Assembly (NCBI GenBank): GCA_027011045.1
Contig: JALVAT010000006.1
Location: 1-40,539, forward strand
DNA length: 40,539 nt
Origin: Microcaldota archaeon
GTDB lineage: Archaea; Iainarchaeota; Iainarchaeia; JAADDC01
Reading direction: 5' to 3'
Shown: one piece after another, positions 17,896 through 26,529 of the stretch
Layout: each line of letters opens with the position of its first letter
How positions within the stretch are numbered: position 1 is the stretch's first letter
Program-made: the position numbers and the translations under genes
The notes under the pieces: generated by a model
Told to the model about the DNA's origin: nothing
Database searches by the model: none
The model's input: only the letters and a program-made list of their open reading frames with translations

Positions 17896-19713
17896 GTGGA
17901 GAGCGCCTCCCTCAACTCGTCGTTTTTTCAGTTTGGCGTGCTCATCTTCGTCTCCCTGCTTCTGGGGGATATAGTTAGTTGGCTGGGCTTTCCCTCTGTT
18001 ATTGGATATCTTCTGGCCGGTTTTGCCCTTGGGCCGGGCGGCATTGGGTTTGTGAGTGATCAGACGCTCATCACATACCTATCGGAGCTCGGTGTTCTCC
18101 TCTTGCTGTTCTACATGGGCCTCGAGATCAGTATGAAAAAGTTCAGCCGTGCGGGAATATTCGCGCTCTTTCTGACGCCCATAAAGAGTGGTTTCGGCTT
18201 TGCCCTTGGTTTCCTTGTGGCTCGATGGCTTGGTTTGCCCTCCGTTCTTGCCATCGTCTTTGGCGCGTCCCTTGCCGTCTCATCCACGGCGATCATATCC
18301 CAGATCATACTGGAGCGCAAGATGCAGGATGCCCTTGAATCGCAGATCGCCATTGCAATGCTAATCCTTGAGGATATAATCTCTGTGTTCGTTATCGGCT
18401 ATCTCCTTGGCGCGGAGGGTGGGATTTCCGTCGGGAAGGTGCTTCTGAACTCTGTTGTCATCCTCCTGATTATGTTCATCCTTGGCACGCGTCTGTCGAA
18501 GAAGATCCTCGCCATGAGCCTGCGCCTTGGCGGTCAGGAGTTTTTCTCGCTCTATGCCTTCGCCCTTTTGCTCATCTTCGCCTACGGCGTAAGCTACGTT
18601 GGTATGTCCCCACTTCTTGGCGCGTTCTTTGCCGGTATGCTCCTCTCCGAGACGGTCCATGCCCACAAGATCGAGGAAGAGCTTGCAGCGCTTCGCCGCC
18701 TCTTTGTTCTGATATTCTTCACGTCCCTGGGCCTGAGGTATACCATTACCTTCGGATCCCTGGCCCTCAAGCTCACCCTGTTCGGTTTCATCATTTTGCT
18801 CCTTCAGAAGCTTGTGCTCTTCCTCTTTGCCCCTGTATTCGGCGTGGACCCGCGGAAGTCTGCCCGTCTGAGCATCCTCATGTTCCCGCTCGGTGAGTTC
18901 TCGCTGTTCACCGCCGCGGCGATACAGAGCATTAACTTTTCATCCCCTGAAGCCCTCCACTACTTTGGCCTCACGCCGCAGGAGGCTGCGCTCATTCACC
19001 CCCTTGCCGCCGAGCTCATGGGGGCCACCTTTGCCCTCATCGTCATTACCACGGTCCTCAGCGGCCTGATCTTCAAGCGCGAGGAGGCGATTGAGGAGTT
19101 CCTTCTGCGTCACCGCCCTTCCTTTGTGGATGCCCTATCCCGACGCCTGGCACCCTACTTTGCGGCAGGCCGGAGAGCCCAGCGCGTGGCTACCTCCTCC
19201 CGCTTTGCACTCCTCGTGGAAAGGAAATTCCAGCGCATTCTCGAGCTTGTGCTTTCTCTAATCCTCCTCGCCTACATAATGGGCTATGCTGCCAGCCAAT
19301 ATCCGCAGTACACCCTATACATATACCTGATCGGATATCTCCTTGCCCTCTATCCCTTGAGCGGAATTTCCCGGGCTATGTACGCTCTTCTCAGCAGGTA
19401 TGCCGAGGAGATGGTAAAGTTCTCCGGATTTCCCCGTCAGTATAACAGAACAATCGCCATGAGCATCGCCCATGTCTTTATGGGCATTACCCTCTTCGTT
19501 ATGGGCATTCTCTTCCTCGCTGCGGGGGAGGGACTCGGCGTGGTCACGTTCCACCTCCTGTCCTTCCTGCTCATTGCTGCATCGGTGGGCTTTGTTGCCT
19601 ACGGTATCATTCATCTGTTCCGCGTGTTTCTTGAGCCCGTTCCCGTTTCCTCCGGTGGGGCTACCGCTAGAACCAGGCGTCGAGGCTCATCTGCGAGCCG
19701 GAAGCGGGCGTAG
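17896..19713 (+). CDS. CPA2-family (Kef-type) cation/H+ antiporter with extra C-terminal TM region
   Basis: [52 protein letters not shown]; start trimmed to GTG 17896 (alternative TTG 17878). Confidence 0.88.
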   Translation: MESASLNSSFFQFGVLIFVSLLLGDIVSWLGFPSVIGYLLAGFALGPGGIGFVSDQTLITYLSELGVLLLLFYMGLEISMKKFSRAGIFALFLTPIKSGFGFALGFLVARWLGLPSVLAIVFGASLAVSSTAIISQIILERKMQDALESQIAIAMLILEDIISVFVIGYLLGAEGGISVGKVLLNSVVILLIMFILGTRLSKKILAMSLRLGGQEFFSLYAFALLLIFAYGVSYVGMSPLLGAFFAGMLLSETVHAHKIEEELAALRRLFVLIFFTSLGLRYTITFGSLALKLTLFGFIILLLQKLVLFLFAPVFGVDPRKSARLSILMFPLGEFSLFTAAAIQSINFSSPEALHYFGLTPQEAALIHPLAAELMGATFALIVITTVLSGLIFKREEAIEEFLLRHRPSFVDALSRRLAPYFAAGRRAQRVATSSRFALLVERKFQRILELVLSLILLAYIMGYAASQYPQYTLYIYLIGYLLALYPLSGISRAMYALLSRYAEEMVKFSGFPRQYNRTIAMSIAHVFMGITLFVMGILFLAAGEGLGVVTFHLLSFLLIAASVGFVAYGIIHLFRVFLEPVPVSSGGATARTRRRGSSASRKRA

Positions 19714-20692
19714 CCTTTTCCAACCTATCCAAGGCTCGCTCGACGCGTTCTGGGGAGAAATCGTGCTCCTCCACAAGGATTTTCATAACCGCATCCCTGT
19801 CGGGCTTTTTGAAGCGTATGCTGTAGTCGTCCGTGACAGGCGGGTTGAGGAAGAGCTGCTCAATCTCCCTCCAGTCCCACTCCGGCTGGTATCCCAGGGC
19901 CTTTAGGATCTCATCAAAGGAGTCGTACTCCTTTACCAGCGCGAGGGCCCTCTTTGGCCCTATTCCCGGGACCTTCTCGTTGAAGTCCGTTCCGATGAGG
20001 ATTCCTATCCATATGAGCTTTCTTCTGTCGATTCCCAATGTCCTCAGTGTTTCCTCGAGCTCTATGAGCTCCGGCTTTATCTCCACGTATACGTTCTTCC
20101 TCGGGAGCTTTCTCCTGCCCACTATTGTGAGGTTTCTTGCTAGTCTAGGTGCGCCGAAGAGCAGGGAATCGTAGTCCTGGGATCCTGCGGCCCATACGTC
20201 TCCCTTTGCCGCCATGTGTGCTGCCTGTGCTTCTCCCTCGGACGGTGCCTGGACCCACGGGATACCCATCGCCGTGAGGAGCTTCTTGGCATCTTCCACC
20301 ATATCTTGCGTTAGGCGGGCGGCCTCCTGCGCGTACGTCCTCGCCTCCTCCAGGTTTCCCTCTCGGATGGCTTCTTCCCACTTCTGCTTGGCTTTCTCCC
20401 GAGCTTCCTTGCGCTTTTCGAGGGTTCTGTGCTTGAGCTCGGGGGGCTTTCCATCAAACACGTAAACCGGGCGAATATCGTGCTCCAGAAGGTTTATCGT
20501 TCTGTAGAAGAGGCCGGAGAGGTGGGATGTTATCCTGCCCTTTCTGTCCATTAGTGGCGTCCCGTCTGGCTGCCTTATTGCTGAGAGGAACTGGTAGAGC
20601 GCGTTGTAGGCGTCGAGGGCGATGGTTTTTGTTGCCAGGGCCTCGAGCTCCACCGTTTTCTTGGGGACGAGGTCCCCGATGGCTACCCCCAT
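19667..20692 (-). CDS. fen: flap endonuclease FEN1
   Basis: [12 protein letters not shown]...[27 protein letters not shown]-terminal PIP-like SQMSLDAWF. Confidence 0.96.
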   Translation of the reverse strand: MGVAIGDLVPKKTVELEALATKTIALDAYNALYQFLSAIRQPDGTPLMDRKGRITSHLSGLFYRTINLLEHDIRPVYVFDGKPPELKHRTLEKRKEAREKAKQKWEEAIREGNLEEARTYAQEAARLTQDMVEDAKKLLTAMGIPWVQAPSEGEAQAAHMAAKGDVWAAGSQDYDSLLFGAPRLARNLTIVGRRKLPRKNVYVEIKPELIELEETLRTLGIDRRKLIWIGILIGTDFNEKVPGIGPKRALALVKEYDSFDEILKALGYQPEWDWREIEQLFLNPPVTDDYSIRFKKPDRDAVMKILVEEHDFSPERVERALDRLEKATPASGSQMSLDAWF

Positions 20693-20696
20693 TGGC

Positions 20697-21896
20697 TCAC
20701 CCGTATATCGGGTATTCCATGGCCTGCTTCTTGCCCTTCTTTGCCCGTACCTTCTCCAGGGCGTCGAGGATGTCCGTCTCCGTTATCGTCCTGTGGTTCC
20801 TCCGTATGGCGAGCATTCCCGCCTCCGTGATCACAGCCTTCAGGTCTGCGCCGCTCATGCCCTCCGTGAGCTTGGCTATCTTCTTGAGGTCCACCTTCTT
20901 GGAGAGCTTGAGCTTGCGGGTGAGTACCTTGAGGATTTCGAACCTTGCCCCTTCGTCGGGTAGTGGCACCTCTATGATCCTGTCGAAGCGCCCCGGCCTC
21001 AGGAGTGCCGGATCGAGGATGTCTGGCCTGTTCGTTGCAGCAATGATTGCTACACCCTCAAGGGGGCGGAATCCGTCGAGCTCTGCCAGTAGCTGGACAA
21101 GGGTTCTCTGCACCTCGCGATCTCCGCCCGTTAGCGTTTCCGTGCGCACAGCACCAATGGCGTCGATCTCGTCTATGAACACGATGGCGGGTGCCTTCTC
21201 CCTTGCCATCTTAAAGAGATCCCTAACGAGCTTTGCCCCCTCTCCGATGAACTTACGCACGAGCTCGGAACCCACCACGTGGATGAAGGTTGCATTCGTC
21301 TCGTGTGCCACGGCCTTTGCGAGGAGCGTCTTGCCCGTACCGGGGGGGCCGTAGAGCAGCACGCCCTTTGGCGGTTCGATCCCGAGGCGCTTGAATCGCT
21401 CCGGTTCCTTCAAGGGCAGCTCAACCACTTCGCGTACCTCTTGTATAACGTCCTCAAGACCTCCGATATCCTTGTAGCTGACGTTTGGCCGCTCTATGAC
21501 CTCGAATGCCTTTACACGCTCATCTTTCTGCTCTGGAAGGATGCCCACCACTGCGAGGGTCTGTTGCGATAGCGCTACCTGTTGCCCCGGTCTTAGCCGG
21601 GGGTAGACGGAGGACAGAACGTTCACAAGGAAGGTCACGCCGTTGGAGTTCTTTACAACCGCCCTACCGTCTGGGAGCACGTCCACAACGGTGCCCACCA
21701 TAAGGGGCGGCTGGATTAGCCGGTCGTACTCGCGCTTCAGCTCTATGTATTTCTTCTGCAGGAGGAACGTGTGGCTTTCCAGCCTTGCCCTTTCGTTTCT
21801 CAGGGCTTGGAGCTCCTTCTGAAGCCTGTAGAGGTATTCCTCGAGGGAAGACGTGTCAGAACCGCCGTTCCTTCGCTCGCTTTCGCTCTCAACCAT
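20697..21896 (-). CDS. pan: proteasome-activating nucleotidase (AAA ATPase)
   Basis: [27 protein letters not shown]-terminus ...YPIYG has an HbYX-like tail. Confidence 0.96.
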   Translation of the reverse strand: MVESESERRNGGSDTSSLEEYLYRLQKELQALRNERARLESHTFLLQKKYIELKREYDRLIQPPLMVGTVVDVLPDGRAVVKNSNGVTFLVNVLSSVYPRLRPGQQVALSQQTLAVVGILPEQKDERVKAFEVIERPNVSYKDIGGLEDVIQEVREVVELPLKEPERFKRLGIEPPKGVLLYGPPGTGKTLLAKAVAHETNATFIHVVGSELVRKFIGEGAKLVRDLFKMAREKAPAIVFIDEIDAIGAVRTETLTGGDREVQRTLVQLLAELDGFRPLEGVAIIAATNRPDILDPALLRPGRFDRIIEVPLPDEGARFEILKVLTRKLKLSKKVDLKKIAKLTEGMSGADLKAVITEAGMLAIRRNHRTITETDILDALEKVRAKKGKKQAMEYPIYG

Positions 21897-21931
21897 ACAA
21901 TCTATTATTGTTTTGGTCTTCTTTTAAATTC
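21897..21931. promoter_or_regulatory. 35-bp divergent promoter between pan and the MBF1 gene
   Basis: TTTTAAATT (minus-strand TATA for pan, about 26-27 nt from its ATG) and tctattatt (plus-strand candidate for MBF1) interlock in acaatctattattgttttggtcttcttttaaattc. Confidence 0.5.
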
Positions 21932-22414
21932 ATGTATTGCGAACTCTGTGGCCGTGAGATTTCTTGGGGCTACTTGATCGAGATTGAGGGTGCGAAGGTA
22001 ATCGCCTGTGCGGACTGCGCGGATCGCGGCGTTATCATCCGCAAGGTTCGGGCCCCCAGGGAGGACGAGCAGCGTAGGCGCAAAACCGTTGAAAAGTCTG
22101 AGGAGGAACCGGAGCTCGTGCTTGTGGATGACTACGCCGAGAGAATACGTGCTGCACTCCAGGAAAAGGGCCTTACTGTAGAGGCACTCGCCAAGCGCGT
22201 GAACGAGTCACCTCACTATATTGAGCGCATAGTGGATGGCGATCTGAAGCCGACGGAAAAGCTTGCTCGCCGCCTCGAGAAGCTGCTGGGCATAACGCTC
22301 TTCGAGGCGATCTCCGAGGAGGACGAGCTACCCGTTTCCGAGGACGAGGGGGAAGATACCGGCGAGATTACCCTTGGCGACGTGGTCAAGATACGCGTGG
22401 TTAAGAAGCGATGA
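21932..22414 (+). CDS. mbf1: archaeal multiprotein bridging factor 1 (zinc ribbon + HTH)
   Basis: MYCELCGREISWGYLIEIEGAKVIACADCADRG then Cro/C1-type HTH LTVEALAKRVNESPHYIERIVDGDLKPTEKLARRLEK. Confidence 0.88.
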   Translation: MYCELCGREISWGYLIEIEGAKVIACADCADRGVIIRKVRAPREDEQRRRKTVEKSEEEPELVLVDDYAERIRAALQEKGLTVEALAKRVNESPHYIERIVDGDLKPTEKLARRLEKLLGITLFEAISEEDELPVSEDEGEDTGEITLGDVVKIRVVKKR

Positions 22415-22423
22415 GGTGTGCTA

Positions 22424-23731
22424 ATGGACAGTGTGCTCGCCTTTTTTGTGGCGCTTGCCGTGAGTATCCCCCTTGCCGAGGTGCTTCGTCGCCGTTTCAA
22501 TGCAAGGGGCACTGTGATCTACGTTTGGCCCAGCAGAAGGCTCCGCGAGTTCATCGAGGCGCACGCACATTCAGCCAACTGGCAACTCTTTGGAGATTTT
22601 GCCGTGGTTTTGCTGGCTGGACCCCTGCTATCTCGCCGTTTTGCCAGTGATCGGCGTGCCTACGTTCTCTTCGCGCTCTACGTTCTCGTTACGATGGTGG
22701 CGATCCCCTTCTTTGGGGGTGCCGCCACCTTCAGGAGTATTGATTTTCTTGCCCTTGGCGTGGTGCTCCTAACGGGGTATGCGGGCTATGCAATGCTCCT
22801 TATCGCCCAGTCCGCATGGGGCATCATCTACAGCTACTTCCATGGCGTTACCCCTGCCCCTGGGATCGGACCGGCAATCCCCGGTGTGGACATAGGCGGC
22901 TTCGAAATCCCGCTTTGGCAGGGCATCGTAGCGCTGGCGATCGCCCTTATCTTTCATGAGGGCGCACACGGGGTTGTTGCCCTCCGCGAGCGCGTGCCCC
23001 TTGAGGAATCTGGATTCATTACCCTTGGTCTTCTCCCCATAGGGGCCTACGTTGAGCCCAAGGAGGGGATATTTAAGGCGAGGCCCCCGTTGTCGAAGCT
23101 CCGCGTGTTCGCTGCTGGCCCCGCTGCCAATATGATCATATTTGCAGTTTTTGCAGCCCTAATGCTTGCCCTTGCTCCCGTCGGAAGCTTTCTAACGGAC
23201 TACGGCTGCGCCCATGGCAAGGGCGTTCGCATACTCTCCGTTCCCAAGACCTTCCAGATAGGTACCGATGTAGTTCCCTCTGGCGCCTACGGGAAGATTC
23301 CAGCGGGGGCAGTGGTGCTCGATGTGAATGGAGAGCCCATTCGCTGCACATATCAGTTTATGCTTGCCATGGCGCGTTACCAGAAGCTGGACTACAACGG
23401 GCCGGCGTACTTTACCATTGACGTTAACGGCCAGATCCGCACCGTCCAGGTAACGCTTCACAGGGGTTTCATGGGTATTCGCGGCGTGGAAACCGTCTAC
23501 GCCGAGCCGCTTCCCTGGTGGTATGACGCGCTTACGTTCTTGCTCTCCGTAGTTTCCTGGGTTGCGCTGCTAAACCTCATGGTCGGACTCGTCAATATGC
23601 TGCCCCTTGACCCCCTCGATGGCGGCCAGTTTTATCGCGTTTTCTTTGAGGGGGGCAAGGTGTACGAGCTCCTCCAGTGGCTGACCATTCTGCTCTTTGT
23701 GCTCAACGCCCTTCCCTGGTTTTTCAAGTGA
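22424..23731 (+). CDS. site-2 protease family (M50) membrane metalloprotease
   Basis: FHEGAHGVVALRE (HExxH) and NMLPLDPLDGGQFYR second motif; multiple TM segments. Confidence 0.92.
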   Translation: MDSVLAFFVALAVSIPLAEVLRRRFNARGTVIYVWPSRRLREFIEAHAHSANWQLFGDFAVVLLAGPLLSRRFASDRRAYVLFALYVLVTMVAIPFFGGAATFRSIDFLALGVVLLTGYAGYAMLLIAQSAWGIIYSYFHGVTPAPGIGPAIPGVDIGGFEIPLWQGIVALAIALIFHEGAHGVVALRERVPLEESGFITLGLLPIGAYVEPKEGIFKARPPLSKLRVFAAGPAANMIIFAVFAALMLALAPVGSFLTDYGCAHGKGVRILSVPKTFQIGTDVVPSGAYGKIPAGAVVLDVNGEPIRCTYQFMLAMARYQKLDYNGPAYFTIDVNGQIRTVQVTLHRGFMGIRGVETVYAEPLPWWYDALTFLLSVVSWVALLNLMVGLVNMLPLDPLDGGQFYRVFFEGGKVYELLQWLTILLFVLNALPWFFK

Positions 23732-23795
23732 GCCAATAAGCGCTTCTATTTTTCTTTCCAAGAATTCAGTAATAAAATAAGGTAAGGTGTTGGGG

Positions 23796-24902
23796 TTACT
23801 TGAGGTAGTCAAGACCGGGGATCTCTGCCTCGAGTCCGCCAACCCCCGTGGGCGCGCTACCAGCCACCGGGCTGTTTATGAAAGGGGAGGAAACGCCCGT
23901 GAAGATGGCGATAACGCGCACCCTGTCCTGGAAGCTGGGGTCGATGCGGGCACCCCAGACCACCGTGGCCCTGGGGTCGACCTGCTCAGTCATCATTTCA
24001 CCGATCTGAGCGGCCTCTCCGAGGGTGAGGTCAGGACCACCGGTAATGTGGATCAGCACACCCGTGGCGCCGCGGACGTCCACGTCGAGGAGCGCGTTCT
24101 TCAGGGTGTCCTCCACGACGTCGTGCACCTTGTTCACGCCGCGGCCCTCACCGACGGAGATAACGGAGAGACCACCGCCACCCATGACGGAGCGCACGTC
24201 GGCGAAGTCGATGTTCTTGAACACGGATGGCTGGGTGATCGTCTCAGTGAGGCCCTGTATGGTCTTGGCAATGACCTCGTCTGCCACCTTGAGCGCGTCG
24301 TTGAGTGGCAGGTTGGGGACGAGCTCCACGAGGCGGTTGTTGTCAATCACGATGACCGTGTCTGCATACTGGGCGAGGTTCTGGAGACCCTCATCGGCAT
24401 TCCTCATGCGGGCGCGCTCCAGGCGGAAGGGGTACGTAACCATTGCCACAACAAGTGCGCCCATCTCCTTTGCCACCTGTGCCACCACAGGGGCTGCACC
24501 GGTACCGGTACCACCACCAAGACCTGCAAGGACGAATACGAGGTCCGCACCCTCGAGCACCTGCTCGATGCGCTGGCGGGACACCTCTGCAGCCTTCCTA
24601 CCGACTTCGGGGTTACCTCCGGAGCCAAGACCGCGGGTCACACCGTCGCCAATGAGTATCTTCGTGAGGTCGTCAGAAATCATGGCGAGGTGCTGCTTAT
24701 CGGTGTTAATGGCGATCAGTTCGGCACCCTTAACTCCCATCTGGGCGATTCGGTTCACAATGTTGTTACCAGCGCCACCCACACCAACTACAACAATGCG
24801 GGGCTGTCCAAATTCCTCCACGGGCTGGGCCGTAGGAACGTTCTTCCGGAGGGCGTCTTCCACCAGAGACTTCACATATATCACCTCTCGAGGCTCCTTC
24901 AT
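23796..24902 (-). CDS. ftsZ: cell division protein FtsZ
   Basis: GVGGAGNNIVNRI...GLGGGTGTGAAPVVA tubulin signature; alternative GTG start at 24875 follows a GAGGTGAT SD. Confidence 0.97.
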   Translation of the reverse strand: MKEPREVIYVKSLVEDALRKNVPTAQPVEEFGQPRIVVVGVGGAGNNIVNRIAQMGVKGAELIAINTDKQHLAMISDDLTKILIGDGVTRGLGSGGNPEVGRKAAEVSRQRIEQVLEGADLVFVLAGLGGGTGTGAAPVVAQVAKEMGALVVAMVTYPFRLERARMRNADEGLQNLAQYADTVIVIDNNRLVELVPNLPLNDALKVADEVIAKTIQGLTETITQPSVFKNIDFADVRSVMGGGGLSVISVGEGRGVNKVHDVVEDTLKNALLDVDVRGATGVLIHITGGPDLTLGEAAQIGEMMTEQVDPRATVVWGARIDPSFQDRVRVIAIFTGVSSPFINSPVAGSAPTGVGGLEAEIPGLDYLK

Positions 24903-24977
24903 TGGGCTGAATACCCGTGTAAATTTGTGCTTTTCTCGTTTAAATATGTTTCTATGGGTGCACCACGGCGATTGTCG

Positions 24978-25039
24978 GTTATGTATATTTGCGCATTTTC
25001 CTAATTCTGGGAAATATCCAAAAATACTTGTTATGTATA
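24978..25039. repeat. Direct repeat GTTATGTATA in AT-rich ftsZ/SRP RNA intergenic region
   Basis: GTTATGTATA at 24978-24987 and 25030-25039, 52 bp apart. Confidence 0.5.
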
Positions 25040-25116
25040 AACAGCCTCTTGCGGCTGAATTCTGGAGGAAACCCCTGTTTTTAGAGGGCGGGATTTTGCA
25101 ACATCCTTGGCAATTC

Positions 25117-25125
25117 CTTTATAAT
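25117..25125 (+). promoter_or_regulatory. TATA box for SRP RNA
   Basis: ctttataatc about 26-28 nt upstream of the predicted 5' end of the SRP RNA. Confidence 0.6.
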
Positions 25126-25147
25126 CTGGGCACACCCTATTGTATTT

Positions 25148-25422
25148 GGACGGGCAGGCCGGGGGGTTAGCGGTCCCCTGTAACCGGAAATCCGCTTACG
25201 CCGGGGCCATACCCCCGGGAAGGGCGTTGGGATCCCTCCTCCGCGGGGGCATTGCCCGTAGAAGGCCTGTCCCGCCGGGCGGTCGGGTTCGGGTGAATCG
25301 GCCAGGCCCGGAAGGGAGCAACCGTAGCCCGGCCCGGTCGTGCTGGCGGGGTAGCAGGCTGGAGGGCCGTGTCCCCGTTGGTAGGGGGTGCATCCCGGCG
25401 TTCGACCCGGGGGCGCCCGTCC
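25148..25422 (+). ncRNA. archaeal signal recognition particle (7S) RNA
   Basis: 5' GGACGGGC pairs with 3' GCCCGTCC; GGCCGGGGGGTTAGCGGTCCCCTGTAACCGGAAATCCGC...GCCGGGGCC; helix 8 GTGAATCGGCCAGGCCCGGAAGGGAGCAACCGTAGCCC with GGAA tetraloop. Confidence 0.93.
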
Positions 25423-25439
25423 GCTCATGGTGATTCCCC

Positions 25440-26054
25440 ATGCGCGTCTCCCTCTACGCTGTTGCCGGTATCGTCCTTCTTCTTGTCATCGGGTTTGCAG
25501 CGTATATGATTTACCATGGCAGTACTGTTGATTCGGGGCCCATTTCCTTTTGCACTACGGTTGGTGCTCTTGGCTTCGACGGGAAGAGCGGTGTTGTTCT
25601 ACCTCTGCACGCGTGTTCCGTTTCCTGTCCTCACCCGGGGGTGTATGTTGGCGTATCCTCCGTTTATGGCATTCCGTTCCAGCAGGCGGTTCGCTCTGCC
25701 CTTGCCGCGTATGAGCGGTTGCACGGGGATGTTGATCGCTGCGTTTTCCTTTCCGTGAAGAGCCCCGATCTTCTTACAGGGGAGTCTGTGGGTCTTGCTG
25801 CGTATTTAGCGATCTGGGCAGCTCTGAACCACGTTGATCTATCCAAATATGCTGCTACAGGGGTGGTAAATCCGGACGGGTCCGTTTCAAGCGTGCTCTA
25901 CGTGCCCCAGAAGATCTCGGCCGCAAACGGGGCAAAACTCACCGTGTTTGTACCCATCGCCAACTGCCCTGTATCCCGCGGTGACAACGTCCTTTGCGTC
26001 GGTTCCGTTTCCGACGCTGAGCGCGTTTTGACCTCCTCTTCTGCGGGTAGATAA
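25440..26054 (+). CDS. membrane-anchored Lon-like (S16-fold) serine protease domain protein, no ATPase
   Basis: N-terminal TM (LYAVAGIVLLLVIGFAAYMIY); TGESVGLAAYLAIWAAL and ATGVVNPDGSVSSVLYVPQKISAANGAKLTVFVP resemble the Lon Ser and Lys motifs; S116-K158 spacing 42. Confidence 0.72.
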   Translation: MRVSLYAVAGIVLLLVIGFAAYMIYHGSTVDSGPISFCTTVGALGFDGKSGVVLPLHACSVSCPHPGVYVGVSSVYGIPFQQAVRSALAAYERLHGDVDRCVFLSVKSPDLLTGESVGLAAYLAIWAALNHVDLSKYAATGVVNPDGSVSSVLYVPQKISAANGAKLTVFVPIANCPVSRGDNVLCVGSVSDAERVLTSSSAGR

Positions 26055-26058
26055 CCCA

Positions 26059-26066
26059 TTTAAATA
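26059..26066 (+). promoter_or_regulatory. TATA box for tRNA-Asn transcript
   Basis: TTTAAATA; predicted start near 26088, about 68 nt before the tRNA. Confidence 0.5.
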
Positions 26067-26095
26067 TTCCGCAGCCAACATCTAATGCCCTGTTC

Positions 26096-26146
26096 TGGGC
26101 CCGTAGGGCCCAAGCCCGTCTCCTGTGGCATCCCTGCCACGCTTGG
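26096..26146. repeat. Hairpins in the leader between candidate promoter and tRNA-Asn
   Basis: TGGGCCC-GTA-GGGCCCA 26096-26112; GTGGCA-TCCC-TGCCAC 26125-26140 inside CCAAGC/GCTTGG 26110-26146. Confidence 0.7.
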
Positions 26147-26155
26147 GGATTTTGG

Positions 26156-26228
26156 GCCCGGGTAGCTCAGTTGGTAGAGCGGCCGGCTGTTAACCGGCAG
26201 GTCCCAGGTTCGAGTCCTGGCCCGGGCG
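26156..26228 (+). tRNA. tRNA-Asn(GUU)
   Basis: GCCCGGGTAGCTCAGTTGGTAGAGCGGCCGGCTGTTAACCGGCAGGTCCCAGGTTCGAGTCCTGGCCCGGGCG; full cloverleaf. Confidence 0.97.
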
Positions 26229-26351
26229 CTTGACATTTTCTCCTTCTTCGTGTCCCCTGATTTCTTTTATTCTGACACAATGCCCGACAAGCGTGCCCGG
26301 CCCCCTCACCGCCTCTCTTGTATTCCTTAGAGAAGTTGACGTGGTAGTGGG

Positions 26352-26446
26352 GGCGTGTAGTGCGGGGGCGAGGCTCCGAACATGGGGCTCCCGCCCCTAT
26401 TACCCCGTAGGGGGTGTCTCCGACACCCTGCTGTCAATTGTATAGT
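26352..26446. repeat. Copy 2 of 94/95-bp repeat flanking the 3' end of a tRNA-Leu gene
   Basis: Matches 17457-17550 apart from one G; hairpin GGGTGTC-TCC-GACACCC at 26412-26428. Confidence 0.9.
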
Positions 26447-26529
26447 GCGGGGGCGGGGATTCGAACCCCGGAAGGCACTAAGCCACCGGATCCTAAGTCC
26501 GGCCCCTTTGGCCGCTCGGGCACCCCCGC
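26447..26529 (-). tRNA. tRNA-Leu(UAG)
   Basis: Minus strand GCGGGGGTGCCCGAGCGGCCAAAGGGGCCGGACTTAGGATCCGGTGGCTTAGTGCCTTCCGGGGTTCGAATCCCCGCCCCCGC; anticodon loop CTTAGGA. Confidence 0.93.

Noticed and set aside
20527-21354. 275-aa plus-strand ORF across pan/fen
   Set aside because: Antisense to well-conserved PAN and FEN1; low-complexity Ser/Arg/Pro translation.
23787-25170. Large plus-strand ORFs (405 and 381 aa) across ftsZ
   Set aside because: ftsZ on the minus strand is unambiguous; these are antisense shadow ORFs.
25081-25441. ORFs in all frames over the SRP RNA
   Set aside because: Sequence folds as archaeal 7S RNA with the conserved helix 8; ORFs are incidental.
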